Assembly: GCA_030017715.1 (NCBI GenBank)
Contig: JASEIU010000003.1
Location: forward strand, 124,001 to 188,000
Source of the DNA: Candidatus Saccharicenans sp.
GTDB taxonomy: Bacteria; Acidobacteriota; Aminicenantia; Aminicenantales; Saccharicenantaceae
Length of the DNA: 64,000 bases
Reading direction: 5' to 3'
The position numbers and the translations under genes were made by a program. The notes beneath the pieces were generated by a model. The model did not search any database. It was not told where the DNA came from and worked only from the letters and a program-made list of their open reading frames with translations. Shown here one piece after another: positions 48,475-56,747 of this stretch. Within the stretch, counting starts at the first letter, position 1, and every line of letters begins with the position of its first letter.

Positions 48475-48685
48475 ACCTCAGGCCTAACCCGGACAGCAAT
48501 CAACTCAGGTAGCCCTAAATCCTGGTACGGAGCTATCACTCCCCCCTTCCAGCGGTCGTTTTTTTGAGCCTTCCTGGAAACTCCAACCTTAGGCCCGGAA
48601 CTGACAGCTATCAATCCAAGCTGTCTTGAGGTCTGCTGCCGATAACATCACTGCTTCTTCCAGCGGTCGTTGCTTTGAGCTAAAT
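48475..48685 (+). repeat. Tandem direct repeat, two diverged copies of 111 bp
   Basis: Blocks repeat with a constant offset of 111 bases: GACAGC(A/T)ATCAA at 48492 and 48603, and TTCCAGCGGTCGTT-TTTGAGC at 48547 and 48658, preceded in both by ATCACT. The middle has drifted. Two copies of the same element stand side by side; a pair of related small RNAs or a decayed duplicated regulatory site could explain it. Confidence 0.65.
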
Positions 48686-48820
48686 TTCAAAAATCGAGAT
48701 CAATTCGCGCCGTTTACCCCGGCATCAGGCTTTAGAAATTCGCGAACCTTGCCGGAACAGATTCACCCGGCCAAAAAACACACCCCTTTTCCCCTGATAG
48801 GCGCCAATGATGGCCGGAGG

Positions 48821-48904
48821 GCGGCGCGGCGTGTCTCCGAACCGCCCGCAGCGGAGGGGGTTCCCCGCAGGGGGACGGGTGGGGGCGCGCCGTGACAGGA
48901 CCCC
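48821..48904 (-). repeat. Dispersed GC-rich palindromic repeat, copy B
   Basis: Reverse complement contains GTCCTGTCACGGCGCGCCCC, then CCCCCTGCGGGGAACCCC and CGCTGCGGGCGGTTCGGAGA, aligned with copy A at 30679-30775 but about 13 bases shorter in the segment after the GGCGCGCC palindrome. Opposite orientation to copy A. Confidence 0.75.
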
Positions 48905-49019
48905 CTTACCGATACGAGTCATCACCGAAGCGAAGATGCCCCCTCAGGCAGCAGACTTTTCTTGAAGCCGCTATCCATTTATGTTAATAATCAAGTAAAT
49001 AACAGAGAGGAAGGGCAAA

Positions 49020-49865
49020 ATGGCTATCATCGGAGTCGACCTCGGAGGAACCAATGCCCGGGCCGGCCTGGTCGAAGGAAACCGGGTCACCAAAATTGCC
49101 GTCCGGGAAATTCGCAGCCAGGGCGGGTCGGAAGAAGTCCTGACCGACCTGAAAGCGGTGGTGGAATCAGTCCTGCCCCCCGAAGTTGAAGGGATGGGCA
49201 TCGGTGTGCCCAGCGTGGTCGACCCGCAAACCGGGACCATCTATGATGTCCAGAACATACCGGCCTGGAAGGAAGTTCCGCTTAAAACCATCCTGGAGGC
49301 TGAATATAAAATCCCGGTTTATGTCAATAACGATGCCAACTGCTTCGCCGCCGGGGAAAGATATTTTGGCCAGGGCCGGCACTACCGTAACCTGGTCGGG
49401 CTGATTGTCGGCACCGGCCTGGGAGCCGGGATCATCGCCGACGGTCATCTTTACTCAGGCACCAGCTGCGGGGCCGGGGAATTCGGTATGCTCCCCTACC
49501 TCGACTCCAATTTTGAACGATATGCTTCAGGACAGTTTTTCCTCAAATCCTACGGTCAGCCGGGGAAAGAATTTTACCGCCGGGCGGTCGCCGGCGAGGA
49601 AGAAGCCCGCCGCATCTTCTCCGAATTTGGTCGCCATCTGGGCGAAGCCATAAAAGCCATCATGTACGCCGTCGACCCGGAAGCAATCATCCTCGGCGGC
49701 TCGGTCAGCCGGGCCTTTGAATTTTTCAAGGACTCGATGCTGGAAACGGTCTCCGGATTCGCCTATTCCATCGCCCTGAAAAAAATCACCATAGTGCCTT
49801 CTGTTACCGATAATATCGCCATCCTGGGAGCGGCCGCCCTGTACCTCGACAGCCGGTGCCGGTAG
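49020..49865 (+). CDS. ROK-family glucokinase
   Basis: 281 residues. The ATP-binding motif GVDLGGTNARAGLVEG starts the protein; VNNDANCFAAGE, GTGLGAGIIADGHLYSG and ILGGSVSRAFEFF complete the ROK fold. The usual zinc-binding H-C-C-C cluster is absent: at that position it reads SGAGEFGM-like SGTSCGAGEFGMLPYLDSNF, a variant known in ROK kinases of Bacteroidetes-like bacteria. Phosphorylates glucose or a related hexose in the cytoplasm to commit it to glycolysis; the sugar specificity is inferred. Lies downstream of the MFS sugar permease but with its own spacing. Confidence 0.92.
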   Translation: MAIIGVDLGGTNARAGLVEGNRVTKIAVREIRSQGGSEEVLTDLKAVVESVLPPEVEGMGIGVPSVVDPQTGTIYDVQNIPAWKEVPLKTILEAEYKIPVYVNNDANCFAAGERYFGQGRHYRNLVGLIVGTGLGAGIIADGHLYSGTSCGAGEFGMLPYLDSNFERYASGQFFLKSYGQPGKEFYRRAVAGEEEARRIFSEFGRHLGEAIKAIMYAVDPEAIILGGSVSRAFEFFKDSMLETVSGFAYSIALKKITIVPSVTDNIAILGAAALYLDSRCR

Positions 49866-49881
49866 CGCTCGCCGCTCGGCT

Positions 49882-51861
49882 CTACCGAATTGCCATCAGC
49901 TTATTCTCAAGATTATTAAGAACCTGAATCAGCAGCTTTTCTGAATTCGCACCGCGGGCTATCACGATGAAGAGGTCGACTCCGTTCTTTACAGCCGCAG
50001 CCGCTACCTCCCCGGAAACCAGGGCCGGATGCCTTTTTCCCCAGACTGTGAGATAAGCCGGCCGGCCCTCCCTGACCTCCTGCCCGAGCCGCTTCCAGAG
50101 ATGTTGCTCCGGCTTATCGGCCGGAAACCAGCTTTCCTGAAGAATTCTCACCGTTGGCCCGTCCGGACCGCTTAAAGCGAGCAGCGTCTTATCCGGCCAG
50201 GTCCTGTCAACCTCCGAAAAATTAAATCCGTCCGGCGCCCGCAGGCCGATTTGCAGCCCGTTATTCCAGTATTTTCCATTTTTTATTTCATAGAGCGGCT
50301 GTCCTGCCGGCACCTGAATCGTCCGCTGGCCGAGATTAAATTCCAGCACCTCAACCGTCACATAGCCGAAAAATCTCTGGGCGGCCAGCAGACTTTCGGT
50401 CAACCCGTCTTTCAGACTGCTTCTGGCGATGGCCAGGCGTGCGGCATCGGCCGGACCGGGTGACGGAAGAGCCGCATCCAGCGGAACCCACTGCCCGTCC
50501 AACCAGGCTTCCACCCAGGCATGACCGCCCCAGACTCCGTTCACATAGGCCAGTCCCACCAGATAACTCGAGGGTATTCCGGAAGCCCTGAGCAGAGCCG
50601 CCAGCAGAGCCGCATAGCCGGCGCAGGTAGCTTTCTTATCCCTGAGCACTTCAGAGGCCGGGGCAAACACAAAGCCCGGGTCAAAGGTCAGATTCTCAGA
50701 TACCCAATCTCTGAGCTTCAGAGCCCGAGGCGCCGCATCTTTCTCCCGACCGATCGCCTGAGCGGCCGCCTTTTTAATTTCCGGGTCATTGAAATCCAGG
50801 TAGCTGCTGGCTTCAAGGTAAGGCTTGAGCTCGGCTGCCTGAAGTTTCCCCGGTCCTCCCCCCTTAATAATTACCCGGCTGAGCTCGACTGCCAGGCTGC
50901 CGTTGTTCTTTTCGAGAATTTTCTGATATTCGTTCTCCAACTCCGGCCAGCCCAGCTCCGGCTTCTTGTGAGTCAACCTAACGACCAGCCGTTCGAGCCG
51001 CCTGGCCTGAGGCAATCGCACATCAGCTTTAATTAAAGAAGAGAAAAAAAATTGTTCCCGGCCGGTTGAAGCCGCCATGGCCTCCATAACTTCCTGCTCG
51101 CTGCTCAAGCAGGTTATGAGCTGTCCGAAGGGCGAGGGCTCAACGGCTTTTATTTCATTGCCATCGGCATCAAGCCAGACCTCTCGGCTGGTGACCAGAG
51201 GAGAAATTTTTTCGATGATTTTCCGCGCCCTGATTTTATTACGTCCACATTCCACCTCTTCTTCTCCGACCAGCTCCCGCTCTCCCGAAACCACCCGGCC
51301 GAGCTCCGGCAGGATCGTCCGGTATTCGATTTTATCTCCCGGCGAGTTCAAGCTTTCCGCGCTAAGCAGGCCTATGCCCATCGGTCCCAGCAATTGCCCA
51401 TCATAAGGGAGTTCCCGCCTGAATGTCTGTTTATCGGTCATGGTCTTTATTTCAAATTTATTTTCCAGGACCTGAATCTCCGTCCTGACCCGCGATGAAG
51501 ACAGCACCTGGTCTGTTATAATTTTCTCCAGCCGGCCGTCCTCGCGTTCCAGATATTCAGCCCTGAGCGTCATTTCAATCTTCTGTCCCAGCCGGTTAAT
51601 TGTAATTTTCGATTCGCTGACCGACCTCCAGCGCCAGCGACCGGACTGCTGAACCCGGCTTCCCGTCTCCTTGATATAGCCTATGGTTTCCGACTCCAGG
51701 TTGACCTTAAACCAGCGCTGGTCAGCCTCTTTTGGCCCGGATGACATCGTTGCGGACAAACCCGGCCCGGCCCGGAGGAAAAACAGCCAGGCCAGCCCGG
51801 CTGCTCCGAAAAACAGTCCGGTCCTTTCTCTCCAGCCTCTTCTTTTTAATTCCATTCTCAT
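49882..51861 (-). CDS. Secreted transglutaminase-like protein
   Basis: 659 residues with an N-terminal signal anchor (GLFFGAAGLAWLFFLRAG). A long N-terminal beta-rich domain (WFKVNLESETIGYIKETGSR, KIEMTLRAEYLEREDG, REVWLDADGNEIKAVEPSPF) precedes a transglutaminase-like core: DKKATCAGYAALLAALLRAS (Cys413), GHAWVEAWLDGQWVPLDAAL (His and Asp), with a preceding RALKLRDWVSENLTF helix. The C-terminus has another beta domain. Probably a periplasmic or surface thiol peptidase/transferase; the reaction is unknown. Convergent with the ROK gene, 16 bases apart. ATG chosen from the GAGG site 5 bases upstream. Confidence 0.88.
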   Translation of the reverse strand: MRMELKRRGWRERTGLFFGAAGLAWLFFLRAGPGLSATMSSGPKEADQRWFKVNLESETIGYIKETGSRVQQSGRWRWRSVSESKITINRLGQKIEMTLRAEYLEREDGRLEKIITDQVLSSSRVRTEIQVLENKFEIKTMTDKQTFRRELPYDGQLLGPMGIGLLSAESLNSPGDKIEYRTILPELGRVVSGERELVGEEEVECGRNKIRARKIIEKISPLVTSREVWLDADGNEIKAVEPSPFGQLITCLSSEQEVMEAMAASTGREQFFFSSLIKADVRLPQARRLERLVVRLTHKKPELGWPELENEYQKILEKNNGSLAVELSRVIIKGGGPGKLQAAELKPYLEASSYLDFNDPEIKKAAAQAIGREKDAAPRALKLRDWVSENLTFDPGFVFAPASEVLRDKKATCAGYAALLAALLRASGIPSSYLVGLAYVNGVWGGHAWVEAWLDGQWVPLDAALPSPGPADAARLAIARSSLKDGLTESLLAAQRFFGYVTVEVLEFNLGQRTIQVPAGQPLYEIKNGKYWNNGLQIGLRAPDGFNFSEVDRTWPDKTLLALSGPDGPTVRILQESWFPADKPEQHLWKRLGQEVREGRPAYLTVWGKRHPALVSGEVAAAAVKNGVDLFIVIARGANSEKLLIQVLNNLENKLMAIR

Positions 51862-52030
51862 TCCTGCCTCATCTCCCGACCTGAAAGGTCCTTTGTTTTA
51901 CTTCCGGATGCTCCAGTCAATAATTTTATCTCATTTCCGAAAATTTTTTCCGATAAATCGCTTGAAATCTATTGCCCCCGACCTTTCTCTATGCTATAAG
52001 CAAAAAAAATAGCGGTTGCCGGGTAGTGAG

Positions 52031-53419
52031 GTGAAAGGCCTGCTGATAGTCGTTTACGTCATAGTTCAGATTTCTATCGGCGTCTATCTTTCCAGAAAAA
52101 TCAAAAACGAAGCCGATTATTTTGTTGGCGGCCGCCGGGTTTCTTTCTTCCTGGTTTCCTTCTCCCTGTTTGCCACCTGGTTCGGGGCCGAAACCTGTCT
52201 CGGTTCTTCGGGCGCCGTGTACGAAACCGGACTTTCCGGCAGCCGGGCCGACCCTTTCGGCTTCAGTCTGTGTTTATTTCTGATGGGTTTTCTGCTCGCC
52301 GGACAGTTGCGCAAGAAAAATTATCTCACCCTGGCTGATTTTATTAAAGACCGCTTCGGGACCCTGGCAGAAAAACTCGTCGTCTGGGTTATGATTCCAT
52401 CTTCCATTATCTGGGGAGCCGCTCAGCTCCGGGCCTTCGGCCAGATTCTCTCGGTTTCCACCGCCCTACCCCTTAACCTGATGATCTGTCTGTCGGCTGT
52501 TCTGATAATCACCTACACCGTTCTGGCCGGATTGCTGGGGGACATCTATACCGACCTGATTCAGGGACTGATTGTAGTCATAAGCCTGGTAGTTCTGGCG
52601 GTGATCGTTATTACCAGGATTCCAGACCTGGCCGCCATTTTCCGCGAAATGCCGCCCGACCGCTGGAAAATACTCGGAGTGGGCGAATCAATCTGGGAAA
52701 GACTTGACCGCTGGGCAGTGCCGGTCCTGGGGTCGCTCGTGGTTCAGGAGGCTATTTCCCGCTTCTTGGCCGCCAGGAATCCCAGAGAAGCCGTCCGGGC
52801 CTGCCACGCAGCCGGAGGCATATATTTCTTCACCGGCCTGATTCCGCTGTTCCTGGGCTTTATCGGGCCCTGGCTTCTGCCGGGTCTGACAGACCGGGAA
52901 CAATTTCTGGTGGTGCTCTCCCACCAGTTCCTGCCGGCGGTTCTGTCCATCATTTTCCTGGGAGCCATGATATCAGCCATCCTGTCCACAGTCGACAGTA
53001 TCCTCCTGGCCTGCGCCGCCCTGTTCTCGCATAATTTTTTGCTTCCGATTCTGAACATCAAGAAAGAAAAGACCCGGGTTCTGGTCGGCCGCACAGCAGT
53101 GATCATCACCGGATTGATAGCCCTGACCATTGCTCTCTCGGGAAACCGAATTTACGACCTGGTTTTGCTGGCGGCTGCCTTCGGCACAGCCGGCGTTCTG
53201 GTCATAACAATGTTTGGTCTCTATTCAAAGCTTGACAGCCAGAAAGCCGCTCTGGTCACTCTTGTCGGTGGACTGGTGCTGACTCCACTCTTTCAGTTAG
53301 GGCTGAGATTCAAGGCTCCTTTCCTGCTTTCCGTCCTGAGCTGTGTGGTCATCTTTGTCATAGCTGCCCTGCTTTCGGGCAAGAAGGCCAGCCGGATAAA
53401 CATTAACTCCGAAATCTGA
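52031..53419 (+). CDS. Sodium:solute symporter family protein
   Basis: About 462 residues, 12-13 helices. Start is uncertain: GTG 52031 and TTG 52016 are in frame and neither has a strong ribosome site. SSS marks: YFVGGRRVSFFLVSFSLFAT, WFGAETCLGSSGAVYETGLS, PSSIIWGAAQLRAFGQIL, TYTVLAGLLGDIYTDLIQGL and GAMISAILSTVDSILLACAA. This branch is nearer to the proline/pantothenate type than to SGLT. Couples Na+ to uptake of an unidentified organic solute. Divergent from the transglutaminase-like gene. Confidence 0.9.
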   Translation: MKGLLIVVYVIVQISIGVYLSRKIKNEADYFVGGRRVSFFLVSFSLFATWFGAETCLGSSGAVYETGLSGSRADPFGFSLCLFLMGFLLAGQLRKKNYLTLADFIKDRFGTLAEKLVVWVMIPSSIIWGAAQLRAFGQILSVSTALPLNLMICLSAVLIITYTVLAGLLGDIYTDLIQGLIVVISLVVLAVIVITRIPDLAAIFREMPPDRWKILGVGESIWERLDRWAVPVLGSLVVQEAISRFLAARNPREAVRACHAAGGIYFFTGLIPLFLGFIGPWLLPGLTDREQFLVVLSHQFLPAVLSIIFLGAMISAILSTVDSILLACAALFSHNFLLPILNIKKEKTRVLVGRTAVIITGLIALTIALSGNRIYDLVLLAAAFGTAGVLVITMFGLYSKLDSQKAALVTLVGGLVLTPLFQLGLRFKAPFLLSVLSCVVIFVIAALLSGKKASRININSEI

Positions 53420-53434
53420 GGGGGCTCTAAACAA

Positions 53435-54439
53435 TCAGAAGGCCAGAAGTGACAGGCGATAAATAAGCGCGGCGATCAGGGCCGACATCGGAATCGTCAG
53501 AACCCAGGCCCAGATTATTTTTAAGGTTACCTGCCATTTTACCGAAGACACGCTTCTGGCCGCTCCCACCCCGGTTACCGCCCCGGTGATTACGTGAGTG
53601 GTGGAAACCGGTATGCCCAGATGGGTGGCCATGAAAATGCTGATGGCGCTGGCTGTTTCGGCGCAGAATCCGTCGATCGGCCGGAGCCTGACGATTTTCT
53701 GACCCATGGTCTTGATAACCCGCCAGCCACCGCTCAGAGTGCCCAGGGCGATAGCCGAATAAGCCGAAAGCACAACCCACATCGGAATATGAAAGGTTTT
53801 CATGTGACCTGAGGTAAAGATCAGACTGGCAATAATGCCCATGGTCTTCTGGGCGTCGTTACCGCCGTGTCCCAGGCTGTAGAGCGCGGCCGAAACCAGC
53901 TGCAATCTTCTTGACCAGAGGTTTATTTTCCGCAGCGGCTGTTTTCTCACCAGCCAGGTGGTAAAAATCATCAACAGATTGCCCAGCACCATGCCCAGCA
54001 GCGGAGCAATAAAAATAAAAGAGCCGACCTTAATCCAGCCCTTGACAATTATTATCCCGAAGCCGGCTTTAGCCACGGCCGCCCCGAGATAACCGCCGAT
54101 CAGAGCGTGAGAGGCGCTGGCCGGTATCCCCCAGTAAACCGTCAGAATATTCCAGATAATAGCGCTGAGCAGACCGCAAAAAATTACCTGCGGATTAACC
54201 ACGTTGATGTCAATCAGACCCACACCTATGGTCTTGGCCACATGGGTGCCAAAAAACAGGAAGGCTATGAAGTTAAAGAAAGCGGCCCAGACCACCGCCT
54301 GTCTGGGGCTCAGAACCCGGGTGGAAACAACAGTGGCTACCGAGTTAGCCGCATCCTGCATCCCGTTGGTAAAATCGAACAGGAGGGCAATGGCCACAAT
54401 TATTACGATAAAAACAAAACTCGAGCTGACTGGCTCCAT
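53435..54439 (-). CDS. pit: Low-affinity inorganic phosphate transporter, PiT family
   Basis: 334 residues, about 10 helices. Both PiT signature repeats are present: DFTNGMQDAANSVATVVSTR in the first half and SLGHGGNDAQKTMGIIAS in the second, plus GIPASASHALIGG and GIPVSTTHVITGA. Carries phosphate with H+ or Na+ across the inner membrane without ATP. Its start is 2 bases after the stop of the DUF47 gene, so the DUF47-pit pair forms one operon, a widespread arrangement. Confidence 0.96.
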   Translation of the reverse strand: MEPVSSSFVFIVIIVAIALLFDFTNGMQDAANSVATVVSTRVLSPRQAVVWAAFFNFIAFLFFGTHVAKTIGVGLIDINVVNPQVIFCGLLSAIIWNILTVYWGIPASASHALIGGYLGAAVAKAGFGIIIVKGWIKVGSFIFIAPLLGMVLGNLLMIFTTWLVRKQPLRKINLWSRRLQLVSAALYSLGHGGNDAQKTMGIIASLIFTSGHMKTFHIPMWVVLSAYSAIALGTLSGGWRVIKTMGQKIVRLRPIDGFCAETASAISIFMATHLGIPVSTTHVITGAVTGVGAARSVSSVKWQVTLKIIWAWVLTIPMSALIAALIYRLSLLAF

Positions 54440-54441
54440 CT

Positions 54442-55068
54442 TCAGCTGCTTTTAACCACGATCCCCTCGACAGTATTGGAGACTCGCTGATAAACATCCA
54501 TGATGGTTTCCAGGATAAACAGAATGTCCTTCCATTTCATGATGCTGACCGGGTCTTTTTCCTCGGCAAACAGCTCCTGCAGCGATCTGGCATAGACCAG
54601 GTCTCCTCTGTCTTCCAGCTCGTGAATGTTCCTGATCAGCTCGCCGATGTAAGGGGTGTATTTTTGAGACTTAAAGATTTCAGCCACCAGAAGATTCAGC
54701 CTTTCGGTAGCTTCGCGGGCGAAACTGGCAAAATCATCGATGAAGTATTTTTTCTCTTTCAGATTGTAAAGATAAACATTATGGATGGCGTTTTCCAGCA
54801 GGTCGATGATATCGTCGATTTCATGAACCAGCTGGTAGATATCCTCACGGTCGAAGGGGGTGATGAAGCACTGGTTTAGAAGCTTGATGACGCCATGAGC
54901 AATCTGGTCCGCCTTGTGCTCGATCTGCTTGGCTTTTTCCCAGTGCTGAGCCGAAGACTGAAAGTTTTTAGAAAAGTCATAAAAGACTTCAGTTATTTCA
55001 GACAGGCAATGCGAAAGGTCGTTGAAATGCTGGGCAAAGGCCGGTTCCTTAGGAAGGAAAAATCTCAT
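54442..55068 (-). CDS. DUF47 (PhoU-like) protein, partner of PiT
   Basis: 208 residues, all helical, of the PhoU-related DUF47 family: QHFNDLSHCLSEITEVFYDF, AKQIEHKADQIAHGVIKLLN, FDREDIYQLVHEIDDIIDLL, IHELEDRGDLVYARSLQELF and DVYQRVSNTVEGIVVK. Acidic ExxxDxx repeats resemble the metal clusters of PhoU. It sits in front of pit with a 2-base gap and probably controls that carrier from the cytoplasmic face. AAAGGC precedes the ATG. Confidence 0.93.
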   Translation of the reverse strand: MRFFLPKEPAFAQHFNDLSHCLSEITEVFYDFSKNFQSSAQHWEKAKQIEHKADQIAHGVIKLLNQCFITPFDREDIYQLVHEIDDIIDLLENAIHNVYLYNLKEKKYFIDDFASFAREATERLNLLVAEIFKSQKYTPYIGELIRNIHELEDRGDLVYARSLQELFAEEKDPVSIMKWKDILFILETIMDVYQRVSNTVEGIVVKSS

Positions 55069-55156
55069 GATGATTGCCTTTGAGAAAATTAGGGATTAAT
55101 CTATATCAATTCGGACAAAATTTCAATATCGGCCGGAAGATTTTGCGGGCTTCTGA

Positions 55157-55185
55157 TTGACCGCGTCCGGCGGGTATGTTATAAG
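55157..55185 (+). promoter_or_regulatory. Putative sigma70-type promoter of amino-acid permease
   Basis: TTGACC (55157-55162), 17-base spacer, TATAAG (55180-55185), 30 bases before the ATG. Confidence 0.6.
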
Positions 55186-55214
55186 GAACTCTTATTTTTG
55201 AACGGAGGAAAAAA

Positions 55215-56630
55215 ATGCCCGGGTCACTGTTCAGAACCAAGCCCATCCAGGAACTGCTGGCTGAAACCACCGAAGCCGGACATACCCTAAAAAAGGCCCT
55301 CGGAGCCTGGGACCTGGTGGCCATCGGCATTGGCTGTATCATCGGGGTCGGAATCTTTGTTCTGCCCGGCGTCCAGGCCGCTAACCATTCCGGACCCGGA
55401 ATCATACTGTCCTTTGCCATCGCCGCCTTGGCCTGCGCCTGCTCAGCCCTTTGCTACGCCGAGCTGGCGGCCATGATTCCTGTTTCCGGCTCGGCCTACA
55501 CCTACGGTTATGCCACTCTGGGTGAACTTCCCGGCTGGATAATCGGCTGGGACCTGATCTTAGAATACATGGTGGCCGCAGTTCTGGTCAGCACCGGCTG
55601 GTCGGCTTACTTTGTCAATTTGCTCAACAACCTCGGCCTGAAGCTACCCCAGCAATGGGTGGCTTCCCCCTGGGACAAAGCGCCGGGGATTATCAATATT
55701 CCGGCTATGCTGATTGTGGCCCTGCTGACCCTGTTGCTGATCAGGGGAGTTAAGGAGAGTTCCCGGACCAATATGATCATCGTTGTGGTCAAGATAGCGG
55801 TCATTCTGTTTTTTATCGTCATGGCCGCCCCTCATGTCAATCCGGACAACTGGAAACCGTTCATGCCCTTCGGCTTTTCGGGGGTAATGACCTCGGCCGC
55901 CATAGTCTTCCTGGCTTTTGTGGGGTTTGACGCAGTTTCCACCGTGGCCGAAGAAACGGTGAACCCCCAGAAAGACATGCCGATCGGAATCATGGGTTCG
56001 CTGCTGGTGGCCACCATCCTGTACATGGCCGTTTCAGCCATCATGACCGGAGTTGTCTATTACACCAAACTCGGGGTGGCCGACCCGGTGGCGCTGGTCC
56101 TTAACGAACTGCACAAGCCCTGGGCTTCTATGATAATCAGCGTCGGAGCCCTGGCCGGGATAACTTCCGTTCTTCTGGTTCTGCTCATGGGGCAACCGCG
56201 AATCTTCTTCGCCATGTCTCGTGACGGCCTCCTGCCTGAAGCCTTTTCCCGGGTCCACCATAAGTATAAAACCCCGGTGGCCACCACTCTGGTGACCGGA
56301 GGCATCGTGGCCCTGGCCGCCGGGCTGACCCCGATCAACGTCTCCTCCGAGCTGGTCTCGATTGGAACCCTCTTTGCTTTTATCATTGTCTGTTCCGGAG
56401 TCATCCTGCTGCGTTACAAACGGCCGGATTATCGCCGGCCTTTCAAGGTCCCGCTGTTCCCCTATATGCCCGCGGTTGGAGCCCTGCTCTGCGCCTATCT
56501 GATGATCAGCCTGCCCAGGACGGCCTGGGAAAGGTTTATAATCTGGCTGGTCATCGGTCTGGCCATATTCTTTCTGTACGGACGTCGTCACAGCCGCCTC
56601 GAACAGGAAGCCGGTTCCGACGTGAAATAA
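55215..56630 (+). CDS. APC-family amino-acid permease (cationic/CAT-like)
   Basis: 471 residues, 12 helices. Unwound first helix motif IGIGCIIGVGIFVLPG, then GPGIILSFAIAALACACSAL, YAELAAMIPVSGSAYTYGYA, GWDLILEYMVAAVLVSTGW and FVGFDAVSTVAEETVNPQKD, all typical of the CAT/YfnA branch of APC transporters. It probably imports amino acids released by the secreted peptidases; exact substrate unknown. Ribosome site GGAGG at 55204-55208 and its own promoter. EF-G follows about 118 bases later, with a separate start region. Confidence 0.93.
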   Translation: MPGSLFRTKPIQELLAETTEAGHTLKKALGAWDLVAIGIGCIIGVGIFVLPGVQAANHSGPGIILSFAIAALACACSALCYAELAAMIPVSGSAYTYGYATLGELPGWIIGWDLILEYMVAAVLVSTGWSAYFVNLLNNLGLKLPQQWVASPWDKAPGIINIPAMLIVALLTLLLIRGVKESSRTNMIIVVVKIAVILFFIVMAAPHVNPDNWKPFMPFGFSGVMTSAAIVFLAFVGFDAVSTVAEETVNPQKDMPIGIMGSLLVATILYMAVSAIMTGVVYYTKLGVADPVALVLNELHKPWASMIISVGALAGITSVLLVLLMGQPRIFFAMSRDGLLPEAFSRVHHKYKTPVATTLVTGGIVALAAGLTPINVSSELVSIGTLFAFIIVCSGVILLRYKRPDYRRPFKVPLFPYMPAVGALLCAYLMISLPRTAWERFIIWLVIGLAIFFLYGRRHSRLEQEAGSDVK

Positions 56631-56747
56631 CCGCCCTCTGGATTTTTGCTCAACATATGGTAAAATAAGCAATCGAGAAGCGATAATATTTATTGCTCCC
56701 CCATAAGGGCTTTATAATCCATATCTTTTGGTGAGGTGATTTTTTCT

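Larger units (their letters stand above)
48329..49019. other. Intergenic region with tandem repeat and dispersed repeat
   Basis: The largest gap in the window. It holds the 111-base direct repeat and copy B of the GC-rich repeat. GAGAGGAAGGGC precedes the ROK gene. No intact gene. Confidence 0.5.

Noticed and set aside
49020-49865. ROK gene as a transcriptional repressor
   Set aside because: It lacks the N-terminal helix-turn-helix of ROK repressors and begins directly with the ATP-binding motif, so a sugar kinase is preferred.
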